64,000 bases of DNA from Smittia aterrima (taxonomy: Eukaryota > Arthropoda > Insecta > Diptera > Chironomidae), in the NCBI GenBank assembly GCA_033063855.1, contig CP093831.1, positions 8,680,001 through 8,744,000 of the forward strand, in the 5' to 3' direction. Position numbers and translations under genes: made by a program. The notes beneath the pieces were generated by a model, which saw only the letters and a program-made list of their open reading frames with translations, made no database searches and had not been told where the DNA came from. Positions 32,575 through 45,536 of the stretch are shown piece by piece; position 1 is the first letter of the stretch, and the number at the start of each line of letters is the position of its first letter.

Positions 32575-35500
32575 ATGTCTACATCAGAGCTCATTGAGGA
32601 ATTTCTGTCATCACCTTTAATTTTGTGGGTAAGTCGCGAGTGGTGCGTTTAAAAATAAAGCAGTGATGGATTATTGGACAGCTCATAGACGAGGGATTAA
32701 GACGATCACTATAAAGAGAAGAGAGATAGATTCTCTTCATAATACGTCGACCTCGTTTAGCATTTTCTTCTTACATTCGCTCGCAAAAGATCTTCGCATT
32801 TTGGATCCAAAAGCTCTGCGTTCTCAACCAAAATGACTACGTTCCAAATTTCAATTAGAGATTATCCGATAATTGGATTCAGATTTCATTTCACCTTAAT
32901 GCGCTTCCGTACCATCTTTTGAAATCGATTTTTTGTTTTCTAAACTTGAACTCGCTTTTAAGCGTTTGGCTTCTTTTACGATTATGAGGAAATAAATCCT
33001 TGGATGAGTCACTTAACGACTCGCGCTTCATCGCATTAGCATACAATTCACCCAATGACCAGTCGAGCCGACATTTCCATTGAATTCATTTTATATTTTA
33101 TTATCGTCACCCGAAATTACATTAAAATCGCCGTCTATCATTCGAAGACATTTCATTGTTTCGACCGACCAAGGGAATCGTCAGCAATGTCCGTTTCCGA
33201 TTACCATTTCGCGGGAACCTGACAACTGTCGCACGAGTCGACAAACAGAAGAAAATGCGTCGTATGAGACACCAACCAGGAAACGATCCATTTTAAAAAT
33301 CCAACGATGCATGACATTTGAACACAGTGGAATGTCGCGAAGGGAGCATTGAGTTGTTTAGTGTTAGAGAATGAAAGGTCGCTACTTTATAAAGCCCGCA
33401 ACACGAAAACATTTCTTCTCTTAAGAGTTCACAGCGTAATCAACTCGACGCTTCCTACATGATAGAAGAATTAAAGCCACTTCATTTCCTTTCATTCTCC
33501 GTTGCCGACATTCCACTGTTCATAGGAAAATTGCTGCTGCCCGCGTTTGTTTGCCGTTTCTTGCCTGCTTTTAACATCGCATTCTGGTCTTTCTCGATCG
33601 CTTGTCTCTCCTACTTGCTCTCTTGAACTCGCTTTACGTCTTACAACAAGCGCCGTATTAATAAATAAAATAAAGTTTCGCATATCGCCGAGCCTGCATC
33701 ATGGCCTTAAACTAAATTCTAATTGATCATTGTTCATGCTGCTGCAGCAGCGGAATCAAGAGCATTGCTTGAAAGAGTCGAATGTCTGGTGCGGCTTAAT
33801 TGGCGAACAATGGAAATTTTCGACTCATTATGACGATCCGTCCCGCGAGAAGAAACAGAAAAGTGCTCAAGAATGATCGAAAGATTATCACGAAAGCTGC
33901 TGCTGCAGAAAACAAAAGAGCGAGAGACTTAGCAATTTGTTTAAACCATTGTTAAATTAACATCACTCGGATGGCGCAGCGATCATGTTGAAAATTATGG
34001 AAATTAATTCCGAAAAAATGTGTGCCGAGTCTCATTCAACCAAGTCGCGGAAATTAATTGCAAATTAGCTCAATTCGTGATCTTTTCTTTTCGACGATCA
34101 CCATCGTGGCTAGTTCTCGGACTGTTTTTTTCTACTTCGTCGATGCTCGGCTCGAGCCAATTCAAATGAAGTGAAATGTGAGACGTTTCCTTCTAATGCA
34201 CATTCATTCATTCGAAAATTGCAGGCCGGTTTCACTGCTTTGTTGCTGTCTCACCATCTGTTACCGTCTCTGCTGTCGACAATAATTTAAAGCAGAAATT
34301 ATTAATTCAAGATCGAACAAGAAAAGTGAATGCAATGTTCTTCACCTCTGCTCTTCTTATTCTTTACAGCTCGAATCATGCATGCCGCGACCAGAATTGC
34401 TCTCCGGCTATCAAACTTTACTCGATGGCCATTTGATTCACTCCGTTTGGCTTCAGATTGATCCCGAACCTAATCATCACTTGTCAAGGATCGTGGACGA
34501 AGAGGGAATCTCACTTGCTAACGCTAGAAGCAAAAACTTCGATGCGATCTGCAGGAACTTAAAAATTTTGTATGAAGAAGAACTGTGCCAGACCGTTTTG
34601 ATTCTACCAGACTGTTTTGTGTTGGGCCATAATCCAGGTAAAATAATTTAAAATTAGAAAACCTTAATTTGTTTATCATAACACGTTTCTCAACAGAATC
34701 TAAGCAAGGATTGGAACAGATGAAGCTTCTTTTAACTCTTCTCCTTGGTGCTGCCGTCCAATGCCCGAACAAAGAAATTTTCATCGGAAGAATCAGAGAA
34801 GTCAACGTTGAAACTCAGCATGGGATAGTAGAAGCTATTAAGCTCGTTACTGATAGCCAAACGCTTGTGCTGACGACAGAGTTTGTTGAAACAGTCTCGC
34901 CTGAGAAAATGATTGCGCACATTGTGAGACTTGCAAAAGAACGCGACAAATACCATTCAAGTTGGATTGGCGCACTAAATTTCGAATCGGAAACCATTTC
35001 AAGCCAAAGTCAGAAAAGTTCCAATGTTACGTCACCAACCGTTTCAACTGCTTCAACATCAGAGTCTCAGCATTTAGCCGTGGAGCTTGCCGACCTAAAA
35101 TCTAAAATGAGAAAGATTCGACAAGAATTGGAAGAAAAATCTGAAGGATTGATGGAGGCAAAGGAAGAGCTCGAGCACACAAAAAATCAATACGAGAAAT
35201 ATAAACTCGAAAGCCAAGAATGGTACTCGAAGGCTCGTCAAGCTGCAACATACAGAGATGAAGTTGACGTTCTTAGAGAGAAAGCCGATCGAGTTGAACA
35301 ACTAGAAGTTGAGATTCAAAGATTTCGTGATAAGTTAAGCGATGTTGAATTTCACAAAACTCTTGTTGAGGAACTTCGTGAAGATAATCGAGTGTTGATG
35401 GAGACAAAGGATATGTTGGAGGAACAACTCACACAATCGCGTAAACGTGGCGATCAAGTGATGACATTAGAAAGCGAAATCCTTAAATACAAACAGAAGC

Positions 35501-38500
35501 TCAATGAAGTTGCTTTAGAACGCGATTCGGATAAAGCAAAAATGCAGGAGTTGGTTGACGAAAATGTTCAATTGCAGTTGACAACGAAGAATTTGATGTC
35601 AGGAGCTGAACAGCATGCAAAATTCGAGACGGACGATGAAATCCCTTCGGGTGATAATAGTTTGTCAGAGCAGCTTACGAACAACGCACAGACTAGAGCG
35701 CTTAAGCTTGAATTAGGTAAAATTTCGTAAATTTAAGAAAGACTTTTCGTAACATTTAATCTTTTTTTTTCTCAGAAAACCGGCGACTACTTGCTGCTTT
35801 AGACAACTTGACTGAGTCCACGTTCCGTGAAAATTCACAAAAAATCTTAGAACTTGAAAAGGAAAAGAAGAAACTTCAGCTCAAGAGTGATCAGCTTCAG
35901 GACAATTGTGATCGTATGAACTTACAAAACTCTGAACTTGAGAATGTTTTCAAAAACGCTTTAACTGAAAACAAGAAGCTTCAAGATATCATCGAATCTA
36001 AACAGCAAGTGATCGAGAAATCTTCTACTGACAAAGAGCTGGAGCGAATAAAATATCAAGATCTTGAAACGCAGATTGAGTCGTTGACGAAAGAGAAACA
36101 GCGAATTCAAAATCTCAGCGACAGCATTCAGCGACGCGCGAATGACCTTGAGAAATCGCTTCTTACGAAAACGAAAGATTTTGATGCATTGAAAGAGCGA
36201 ACGGCTGAGTTTGAAACTTTCAAAAAAGAACTGAACGAGATTCGATCACGTCTTGGTCACGTTGAAAAGGAGAACATTACACTTAACAAGGAAGTGCTTA
36301 AGGCAAAGGAGAACCTTGAAAAGAAAGAACTCGAGGTTGATGTTAATAACGAAACTATAGAGAAACATGAATCGAGATTAAAGCAGCTCAACAAAGAGCT
36401 TGAAGTTGCACAGCAACACGTTTTGAAAATTCAGGATCTTGAGAAGAAGAATCAAGAGCTGATATCGCAAAATAAAATCGATGCCGAAACAATCTCAACT
36501 CTGCAATCCCAAATGGTTACAGATACAATCGTCGCTAAGAAGTTCCAGCAGAATCTTGAGAAGATTGGAATCGATAAATCAGAGATGGAGAAGAATGAGC
36601 TAAACATTGAGTTCTTGGTCGATAAACTCGTGAAAAATCCTGAATCCTTTAAGACAGTTCGAGAAATCATGCTAAGCTATAACAAAGAGACTACGTCGTC
36701 TGACATTTGCGTGTTGTGTCACCAAAAAGAAATTTACACAGTTGAGAAGGATATTCACTTCACTCGGGTTGAGGAGCTTGACGATGGAGTTGCTAAAATC
36801 AGAGAACAGCTCGAACATTTGCAAGTTGAGTACACGACAATGCAAGAGAGTAACGAACAACTTCAAGCAGAGAATGCTCGTAAGAAAGTCGAGTTTTCAA
36901 CTATGGGCTCACAAATCTCGTCTCTGAACAATCAGCAAATCTCACTTCAATTAGCCAACTCACAACTCGCAGCTGAAAAAGATTCTCTTCTTAAGAGATT
37001 TGAAGGCTTAAAGACACAACACGATTCATCTCTACAAGATCAAGTGACGCTTCAATGTCTCCATGAACAGTTAGGCTCTGATTACGATGCGCTGAACAAG
37101 GAAAAAGAAATTCTTAAAATTGCAATTCGTGATCTCAAACTTGAAATGAGAAATATCAAAGAAAGAAGTTTCGCTGACGAAAAGACAATCGAAGAACTTC
37201 GATTAGAACTTGAATCTTTAAAGAAAGGTTCAGAGAGCTTGAGTAATCTCAGAGCCGAACACTCCAAATTAAAAGACGATTTCAGGAATCTTTTCACAAC
37301 ATCCGAGCGCCTTAAGCACGAGTACAAGAATATTCAAGATCAATACAGAATAATAAGAGCTGAGAATGGTCGTCTAAAGATTCAAAGTACAGAGCAGTCA
37401 GGTGAAATGAATAATCGCTTGGATCATATGACAGCTCTTGAAATTGATTTGACAAAGACGAAGCAGCAGTGTGAGGTAAGATCCGCAGAAATATCAAATA
37501 ACAAAATGTGTGAAACAATTTAATACTTTTTTTTTCAGATGCTTTTGCAAATGAATCAATCGCTGGACGCAGATAGACGAACGTTGATGGATCATGTCTC
37601 ACAGCTTCTCTCACAATACCACGAGTTGCTGACTCACTCGCTTGAAGACAAGCAACATTACCACACAGAAGAAAAGATCTTCACCGATAAAGTTAATGAC
37701 TTGAAGCGACAGAAGGAGAAACTTGAAGAGAAAATTATGGAACACTACAGGAAGCTCGACAGCTGTTCACCGAAGAAAAAGCCGATTGTAGCAAATATTG
37801 TGAAGAAAGTACGCAAAGCTGGATCTGATTTAATGAACAAGACAAAGAATCGACGTTCATGGGTAGAAGATCCTCGCTTAACTCAATCACAGTTTATTCT
37901 CGGCTCAGAATCTGGAGGCAATGAATCAGATAACAGTTTAGAAGAACCAGTGTCAGCCATTTCTGACAACACAAATCTAAGACGCGACTCGCCAGTGCGA
38001 CACAGTCTTCAACGAAAAACAAGCGAACAGATTCAAAGTGTCTTGATGCGTGGAGGAATTCGGGGAAGCTTACAAGCGATGAAAAGAACAGAAGAACAAC
38101 AAGCAAATAGAAATAGCTTTCAAGGGTAAGATAAAATGAAAATGAATTGAAATTAAAATTAATCAAAATTGATATTCTAGGTTTGAGTCTCCTCCTGACA
38201 CTTCATCGAAGATAAGTCTTCTTGGAACTGCCGGTTCTCGTCGAACAGTTTATCTCGGTGAAGAGAACAAACCAGCAGAAGACACCTCGAACAATAATGG
38301 AAATGGAAGCAGTGGCGAAAGCCCCCCAACTACATCAGCAGGAGCACCAACCTTTCTGATGTACAACAAAATCTCAACAACAATCGCTGGCAAAGAATCT
38401 CCAACGCCAAGTGCTTCCAATGGAATGAACGGCAACGAAAATCAAAAAACGAAAAGTGATAAGAAGAAGAATGATCAAAAGAATCGCGAGAGTGCGATCT

Positions 38501-38523
38501 GGTACGAATATGGATGTGTTTAA
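32575..38523 (+). CDS. Girdin: Girdin/Daple (CCDC88 family) actin and Dishevelled-linked scaffold
   Basis: Six exons (32575-32628, 34370-34637, 34697-35716, 35776-37475, 37539-38125, 38181-38523) join in frame to 1323 aa. The N-terminal HOOK domain begins MSTSELIEEFLSSPLILW and continues LLDGHLIHSVWLQIDPEPNH, typical of CCDC88 proteins, which bind microtubules through it. A coiled coil of about 900 residues follows. The C-terminal part is basic and Ser-rich (VKKVRKAGSDLMNKTKNRRS, then GSRRTVYLGEENKP). The last residues are YEYGCV; Gly-Cys-Val is the PDZ ligand by which vertebrate Daple binds Dishevelled. Intron 1 is 1.74 kb, by far the longest in the gene. Single insect members of this family are called Girdin. 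I am confident of the family and less so of which vertebrate paralogue's functions apply. Confidence 0.9.
32629..34369 (+). other. Long first intron of Girdin
   Basis: A 1741-nt intron between the 18-codon first exon and the rest of the HOOK domain. It is less AT-rich than neighbouring gaps and contains a perfect 14-nt palindrome GCTGCTGCAGCAGC at 33738-33751. Open frames inside it are not protein-like. It may hold regulatory sequence. Confidence 0.6.
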
Positions 38524-38853
38524 TTGGCTTTGCTTTGAATTTAGATAGAACTTTTAATCTGCATTTGAGAAATGTTGCTTGCGAAACAATTGGCCTTCGA
38601 TTTTACATGAAAATAACTCTTGATAGCTATTAAAAAATGATCTGCTTAACCGATTTGCTTTAACTCTTTCGAGTTCGATGACTTAATTTGACATTTTTGC
38701 GCCTTTACTTAAGACTTAAGTAATTAAAACCAATTAACAGTGAAGTATTGTTTTGTCCGCCGATTAACTGTATTATTTTAGAATGTGATGAGAAACAATA
38801 AGCCGATGATTGTTGTGAACGTTAAGATTAGAGACAGAAATTAACATTTGTTC

Positions 38854-38859
38854 AATAAA
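38854..38859 (+). terminator. Poly(A) signal of Girdin
   Basis: AATAAA 331 nt after the stop codon. Confidence 0.6.
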
Positions 38860-39084
38860 GCAGATCTGAACCTAAACCAATTTGAATCATCTTGTGTTTT
38901 CATTTAATTCATTTAATCTCGCTTATAAAATGCTGTTGCAACTTTGACCGTTTTTGTGAATTTTGAATTTCTTTTTCCAGGGGAATCAAATTGCGTCTTT
39001 CCAAATTTATTAGCGGCGTCAACAAGTGAAGAAGTCTGCTTAAAAAATAATAATTAAGTTGAAGTAAAAGAGTTTGAATAATAA
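38860..39084. other. Short intergenic region upstream of KDSR
   Basis: About 225 bp separate the Girdin poly(A) signal from the KDSR start. It includes the KDSR leader; no TATA box is clear. Confidence 0.45.
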
Positions 39085-40187
39085 ATGGAGCCTTCGGTTG
39101 AAGTAGCGATGATCATCTTTCTTGTGATCGTCCTTCACTTCTTGGTTTATTATTTGCTGACGAGGAAACGCAAAAACATTGAAGGTAAAATAATTTTTTT
39201 TTGCTACGATCGCAGACATTAAAAACAAACATAAAATTCTTAGGTAAACACGTCGTTGTCACTGGAGGATCTTCTGGAATTGGATTATGGGTAGCAATTT
39301 TCGCAGCGAGAATGGGAGCTGACGTGACGATTGTAGCGAGAAACGTAAAACTTCTTGGTAATTTCGAAATCTAATGCCAAGCCCATTTCTCGATTCTTAT
39401 CAGTTTGTTTATTTTAGAGAAAGCCGTCGCGGTGATTAAGGAAACGTGTAGTGACGATCAGAAAATTGAATATCGTTCGTTGGATTTGACAAAAAGCAGT
39501 GACGAGATCTCAAAGGCTTTTAAGGAGATCGAAGAAAAGTCAGGAGAGATCTACATGCTCGTGAACTGCGCTGGCATGGCGATTTGTGGAACTATCGAGG
39601 AAACTAAACCAGAGGACGCAAAGTTTCTGATGGACCTCAATTACTTCGGAACATTATATCCGATTCAATATGTTTTACCAAAAATGAAAGCCAACAAAGA
39701 TGGGATCATCGTCATCACATCGTCGCAAGCTGCTTTGCTTGGAATTTATGGACTTGGTGCTTACTCTGCAGCGAAGTTCGCTCTTCGAGGCTTAGCTGAA
39801 ACAATTTACATGGAAACAAAACATCTCGGAATAACGGTAACCATGGCAATGCCGCCTGATGTCGACACTCCAGGATTTGCGAATGAAGAAAAATCAAAAC
39901 CTCAAGAAACGAAAGAAATTTGCGGCTCCGGTGGTTTAGTAAAACCTGAAGTTGTTGCTGAGAAACTCTTGAAAGATGCACTGAAAGGAAGTTTCTTCTC
40001 AATCATCGGTTTTGAAAGCTGGATTCTCTCTCTTTTGTGCTGCGGAATGTCACCGTGGAAAAATCCACTTCTCGGACTTCTTCAATTTTATTCGATGGGC
40101 CCACTTCGTTTAATTGGAATGCTGATTCAATGGAATTTCGCTAGAATTGTCAAGAAATGTCACAACGCCAAAGAAAAGTCAAAATAG
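39085..40187 (+). CDS. KDSR: 3-ketodihydrosphingosine reductase
   Basis: Short-chain dehydrogenase that reduces 3-ketodihydrosphingosine with NADPH in the second step of sphingolipid synthesis at the ER. Exons 39085-39184, 39244-39357 and 39418-40187 give 327 aa, near the usual 330. An N-terminal membrane anchor (VAMIIFLVIVLHFLVYYLL) precedes the cofactor motif TGGSSGIG (residues 40-47). NCAG follows, then catalytic Ser in TSSQAALLG (about 172-174), and Tyr187/Lys191 in YSAAK. The motif AMPPDVDTPGF after the active site is characteristic of KDSR. A second hydrophobic region lies near the C-terminus. The fit to KDSR is better than to generic SDRs. Confidence 0.93.
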
Positions 40188-40341
40188 ACGTGAATAATTT
40201 AAGTTTTTGATAAGCAACTGATAACAGTTACGCGAGAAGTATTTGATAAAATGTTCAGGTGTTCAAATAATATCGAGTTTCTATTTCCTTAATAATAACT
40301 TTACAAGCTTACAATTGTCTAATCTATTTTAATAACCTCGA

Positions 40342-41970
40342 TCACGAGGGCATCAGTGGATTGATTTCATGTTCTTTTATCACAGCTTCAATTCCATTAG
40401 CTTCAAGTTTCGTTAGAAGACTCGATGCTTTCTCGTTGGCACATAATTTTCTCTTGAGTTGACCAACGGACATCAAAATGATTCCGATGAGAAGAAGAAA
40501 TATCCCAACGGATTGGCCTATACATGGCACGCTTAAACCAAATCTTAACTCGCCAGCTTTAATTGGATCGAGAATGAACTTTTGTTCCACCCAAAAAATT
40601 GGCATGAAAATCCTCGGGACGTCTTGAAACAAAGTAATGTAATCTCCGTATTGCTTCAGGAGTACGTTCGTTTGAAAACGAGCACTCACTTCGAGTGTGA
40701 TCCCCGTCGTCTAAAATAAATTTTTTTAATTAAAATAATTTAAAAAGCCAAAAAGTAAAATGTTTACCTTTTCAAGTGTAAAGAAAGTTTGATGTTTTTC
40801 CTTATCAGGAGCTAATCCGCTCACACTTTCGAGATAAGACTCATCCGCATCTAAGAAATGCGGATAAGACATGAACATCGGTTGCCCGTAGTTGCAAACA
40901 GAAATGTTCATCACGCCTGACGGCATCGATTCGTTTGTCGCATAGCATTTATTCTCTTCGTAGAGCGTTCCATTATCGAGAGCTCGCTTGCCAGCGACGT
41001 AGCGATAACCTTCCAGTCCATGCACCACAATATCTTTCTCATAATCGTAGGGAATCGATCGACACATTTCCGGAGCAAATAGATTAATAGATCCATTCCA
41101 TTTCGGGTGTGGCTCGAAGAATTCTCCAGCAGATCCTTTCAGCTTCTTACATTCCCCTTCGTAGAATGGAAACTCAGTTCTGTTGTTGAATGAAATAATT
41201 TTGCCTAGCTGAGAAATATCTCCGACTCCTGTGTGTACTCCGAAGTTGCCACTTAAAACATCTGTCGCATTCTTTTTAACTAAGAGGCCAACTAAATCAA
41301 ATGGCGTCTCGTTGTCAAATATTGACGATAGCTTCATCATACCATCTTCATATCCTTCGAATAATAGCTCTCTCACGGTCTTCGTTACATGGATTTTTTC
41401 TTTATAGCGACCAAGCGTCACTGAGATACCAAATTTTTGTAAGAAAAAGTTCCATGCTTGGCCTCTGTTTCCAGCTCCAATAGCTACCAAGTTAATAGTA
41501 GTGCAGAGATCATCTAAAGTTCCGTTACTTCCATCAGGATCGAAGAAATATGTACTGAACTTCCTGTAAACTACGTTTGGTTGTGATTCATCGAAATTAA
41601 TGTTGAGCTTATCGGGGAACTCGCGGAATCGATAAGGTCCAAGCTGAGTGAACGACGGCTTTGTCGATTTATTTTTAATATCATGTGGATTCGTCCAATT
41701 AAACATATAAACGTCCATGTATAGAGGAGCTGTCGGGGCTTTCCACTCCGCGAATGATCGCGACTCTAACGACAGTTCAAGGTTCTGCAAAAATTTCTTA
41801 TAATGATTCCGGGATTTCGTTATCATTCTATGACTCACCTTCATAAGCTGATTGTGAAAAAAGTTTGGAAAGAATATCAAAAGCGTAAGACCAAACGCCA
41901 TGAAAACAACTCCGAGCATATTCCAACCGAACCATCGCACGCAATTTCCATTCGACTTCCGAAACTCCAT
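40342..41970 (-). CDS. CD36-family class B scavenger receptor, copy 1
   Basis: Two-pass membrane protein of 505 aa (exons 41970-41839, 41784-40768, 40710-40342). It has the N-terminal TM helix (LGVVFMAFGLTLLIFF), a large ectodomain with many N-glycosylation sites and the CD36 signatures FNWTNPHDIKNKSTKPSFTQ, LGPYRF and YEGECKKLKGSAGEFF. Conserved disulfide cysteines follow, as does the C-terminal TM helix (IGQSVGIFLLLIGIILMSVG) and a short cytosolic tail. The family binds lipids, lipoproteins or apoptotic cells; croquemort-like insect members are the nearest guess. The first intron (41785-41838) is 54 nt with no in-frame stop, so a naive open frame reads straight through it. It is closely related to the copy at 50470-52052. 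Confidence 0.92.
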
Positions 41971-43522
41971 TCTCAATATTTGCTTATGAAAATCTCAAGC
42001 AGCTTAGCCAACTTAATTAGTTGAAACGGTAAACAATAATGATTAACAACTGCCTTCGCACTCCTCGACACATTGAGTAATTCGTGAGACTTTAAAAACT
42101 TCCTATCTCGCTTATCTCCTTAATTTACTGCGCTATCAGTCAAACGTCGTTCGTAAATTAAGATCACTTGGTGAATCGTCTCATTTCGTCTACGAATTGC
42201 AGTCACGCAACTTCTTGAGTCGCCCAAAAACTTTTCCTTCCCAATACAAAACCTGTCACTGATTAGATAATTGCACAAGTGTTCTTATCAAATTCGAGAA
42301 ATTCGATCGCAATTCTCTCCAGTAAGTGAACATCTGGCGATAAAAATAATTCACCGCCGATTGATTCTTGTCATTAATTTGAAAAGGTTTAACTGAATTA
42401 TTACGTCACTGATCTATTTGATTATATTGATGAGGAATTTGATCGTTTGACATTCAAGTCACTTCTAAATTTTCTTATTCAAATCACCCACAACTTGTCT
42501 CACAATCAAGTCAAACTCGATTAATTATAAAAGTTTTAATCAGGATTTGCATTTTTCACTACGTTCTTGTTGGAAGTCTAATGAGAGACTGTTGCTTCGT
42601 TAATTCCAGCGCGCACATTTTCAATCTTACGCCGTTGCTTCTCTTTCTTAGCTTTACACACGACCTTGGATATTTATAGTGCGATTTTAACTTCGATTGT
42701 GGTTTAGCAGCAATTCAAGAAATAATTAAATTTCTTTAAGATTCAAACATGCATTTCACACAAAAACAAATTACAAAATAAATAAACTCAAACTGATAAG
42801 GGCAGAACGTGATTTCTAGTTTCTCGATTGCGTCGGGAATTTTTCGTCTACTGACGACGAGTGTATTTGTTCAACTGATCATGTTTTCGGCGGAATGTGT
42901 TGACCCACATGACGGTATTTTTATGATGTGGTCTTTAGTGAATGACGTCGAAGCTAAAGAAAATGTTTTTATGTTAATTAAAACCCAACAAAACTTACTG
43001 ATCGCTCCAGAAACCAGTTGTCATCGATAGCGTATACATTACTTCTTTTGAAAACAAATATTTGTCTGATGATCAATGAATATTTACACTTGTCTCATTG
43101 TGTGATAGAGGTTTTTTTCAGCAAAACTATTCTAATTAGCATTGATCGTAGCAGAAATATTTTCTACAAAGAAATAATGTTCTTGAATTTATTGACTTTC
43201 ATTCCTGTAATGAGCCTTCACAGTTTTGATGTTATCTGGTGTAATTAAACTCAAGAACTTGTAGGATTGGATTTAAGCAGGAAATAAAAATGCACCGACC
43301 GGTTAGGATTACTGACCTGCGCAGGAAAAAATTCTTGAGTCTCTTGACATTTCGAAAGTTGTAAAACATAAAAATCACGCTCGATTCCTTCTAAATAACA
43401 ATTTATTTTCATTCATTTCAATTTTGAAGATACTTTACAGAAAAGACGGGAGACAACAAAGGAAATAAGTTCTATTACTAAAATAAAATATTTTTTTCTT
43501 GAAATTTCAAAATGCGAGGGAG
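41971..43522. other. Intergenic region between CD36 copy 1 and AMPK-alpha
   Basis: 1.55 kb between two minus-strand genes, containing the CD36 promoter and the AMPK-alpha 3' end, with a minus-strand AATAAA at about 43402-43407. An open frame at 42809-43030 lacks a proper ATG and is not called. No tRNA, repeat or transposon was recognised. Confidence 0.5.
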
Positions 43523-45200
43523 TTAACGAGCTAGTCCGATAATAAGCGACGCACACATCTCGAAGAACTCCATTGTGTGGTGTCCCGAAATCTGTTGGAT
43601 TTGCTGCTGTTGTTGTCCTTGAGCTGGAGGAGTAAGGCTGATAATGTCATCGCTCTGTTCAACTTCTTCATCAGTCAACGATTTAAAATCGACTAAATAA
43701 GACTTTGGGTCAACTTGGTAAAGCTGAAGCGACATTTTAACGAAGCATCCTTCTTCCGAGCTCTTCTTGCGAACTCGGACGTGATAAGGATTTAAAACTT
43801 TCCATTCGTAATCTAAGGCTTTCATCGCCCGGTAAACTTCCAACATAATGTCGTTAGGCTTGCTTTGAGAGCGTATTCCCAAATGCCACTTTGCTCGCTT
43901 GACAGGTGTTCCACGATATTTCTCTTGGCTTACAAGGGCAGCTACAGCAGAGCCTTCTGGATAGCTCGAAGCTTGAGTGTTCAACGCTCTTTCTCGCAAT
44001 GGTGCGATTCTTTCTGGATGTGGCTTATTAGAATGTGAATCACTAGTTGGAGGATACAATGGCACGTGAATTACCGGAGGCGGGGATGATGCAACATAAA
44101 AATCTTTGATTTCAGCTTTAGCGGCTTCATCCATACGTCGATTATCGATAATTAAGTGATAGGCAATGGCAAGTTGATCGTGTGGGTCACCAGAAAGAAG
44201 CGCATTATGAATATCGCTTTCTTTTACTCCGAACTTTTCACAAACTTCAGAAACTGCTCCAGTATCAATGATACTCGAGTCTTGCTCTACGGGCGATGGG
44301 AAAAGATAAGCTGGCAAGTCCTTCTGGAACCATTCGTGCTTCTTAATTTCTTCCACGGTCGCTCGTTTCAATGGATCAACTTGAAGCATTTGACAAAGCA
44401 AAGAGACCACAGGTTTGTGAAGATATTCTGGTATTGGGAAGATTCCTGATTTGATTTTTCTGAAAAGTGTTGGGACGTGCTCGTCATCAAAAGGCAATGT
44501 GCCGCAGAGAAGTGCGTAGAGGATAACTCCGCAACTCCAAATATCAACCTCGGGTCCAGCATAAAGCTTTCCAGAAATAACTTCTGGGGCTGCATAATTA
44601 GGCGAGCCACAGCTTGTTCTTAAAAATTCCCCGTCCATCATCATATTCGAGAGCCCAAAGTCAGCAATTTTCACGTGCATGTTGTGATCAAGGAGAAGAT
44701 TCTCGGGTTTTAAATCGCGATGGACGATCATGTGACGATGACAATAATCTACTCCTGAGATAATTTGCTGGAAGAATTTTCTTGCCTCAGATTCATGAAG
44801 TTTTCCTTGTTTGACGATGTAATCGAAGAGTTCTCCTCCAGAAACAAACTCCATTATCATGAAGATATCTGTTGGTGTCGAGATAACTTGATAGAGTTTG
44901 ATGATGTGTGGATGACGGAAGAGCTTCAAGTTCTGAATCTCACGGCGAATCTTTCCGACCACATCGAGGCTTTTAATCTTTTGTCGATTTAAAATTTTAA
45001 TTGCCACTTTATGCTTCGTGACAATATGTTCACCAATTTTAACTTTGCCAAATGTTCCATCTGAAAGAAAGTGATAATTTTTTATTTATTTACGTCGCAA
45101 TTACCGAGAAATTCTTACTTCCAAGAGTTCGTCCAAGCGTGTAATGTCCAATTTTGATAAGAGGCGCTGCAGAGTTGAACGGAGTGGGAACGTCAGACAT
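43523..45200 (-). CDS. AMPKalpha: AMP-activated protein kinase catalytic subunit alpha
   Basis: Energy-sensing Ser/Thr kinase, 539 aa from two exons (45200-45119 and 45060-43523). Exon 1 encodes MSDVPTPFNSAAPLIKIGHY and TLGRTLG, completed across the intron to the Gly-rich loop GNGTFGKV. Further landmarks are VAIKIL, HRDLKPENLL, DFGLSNMM and the activation loop FLRTSCGSPNYAAPEV, with the Thr phosphorylated by LKB1. The autoinhibitory/UBA-like segment (VCEKFGVKESDIHNALLSG) follows. The C-terminal beta-subunit-binding domain includes KWHLGIRSQSKPNDIM and YLVDFKSL. The Gln-rich stretch GQQQQQIQQ lies before the final helix. The start is chosen because exon 1 supplies the missing first part of the kinase loop. 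Confidence 0.95.
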
Positions 45201-45536
45201 TTTGTTATTACGTGCTGTTAATTGTTTTTTTGACGATTAATTTGCTGATCACAACAACAACAATGATGGAAAAGTTCTATTTCACAAATAACTCAAGTTT
45301 CCTTCATTAATTTCGCGTCTCGTTATGTCTTTGACATTAATGAGTGTCTTTATACGACCCTCAAGATCAATTAAGAACTTAAAATCTTTCTTAATCACTT
45401 AAATTAATTTTTTGATCTGCACAATGAATTTTTCTTGTTATTGAAACTAATTTCGAAACTTTTGTTTGTAGTTTCATCCCTCAGCGCGTAGTTTCGAAAT
45501 AAAAATTCAAAATTAAAACGGAAAAGTTTTATTTTA
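45201..45536. other. Intergenic region upstream of AMPK-alpha
   Basis: A 336-bp AT-rich gap between the AMPK-alpha start and the WRNIP1 stop, both minus strand. It holds the AMPK-alpha promoter and the WRNIP1 3' end (TTTATT motifs near 45526-45535 could be its poly(A) signal). Confidence 0.45.

Noticed and set aside
33080..33352. 90-codon open frame inside Girdin intron 1
   Set aside because: No protein family character; an antisense frame also overlaps part of the intron, as expected by chance.
33738..33751. Perfect palindrome GCTGCTGCAGCAGC in Girdin intron 1
   Set aside because: A short triplet-repeat palindrome is expected by chance in insect DNA, and nothing around it suggests a functional element.
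42809..43030. 73-codon open frame with a hydrophobic start
   Set aside because: It opens with GTG, has no ATG before codon ~30, no splice context and no family resemblance; it lies in intergenic AT-rich DNA.
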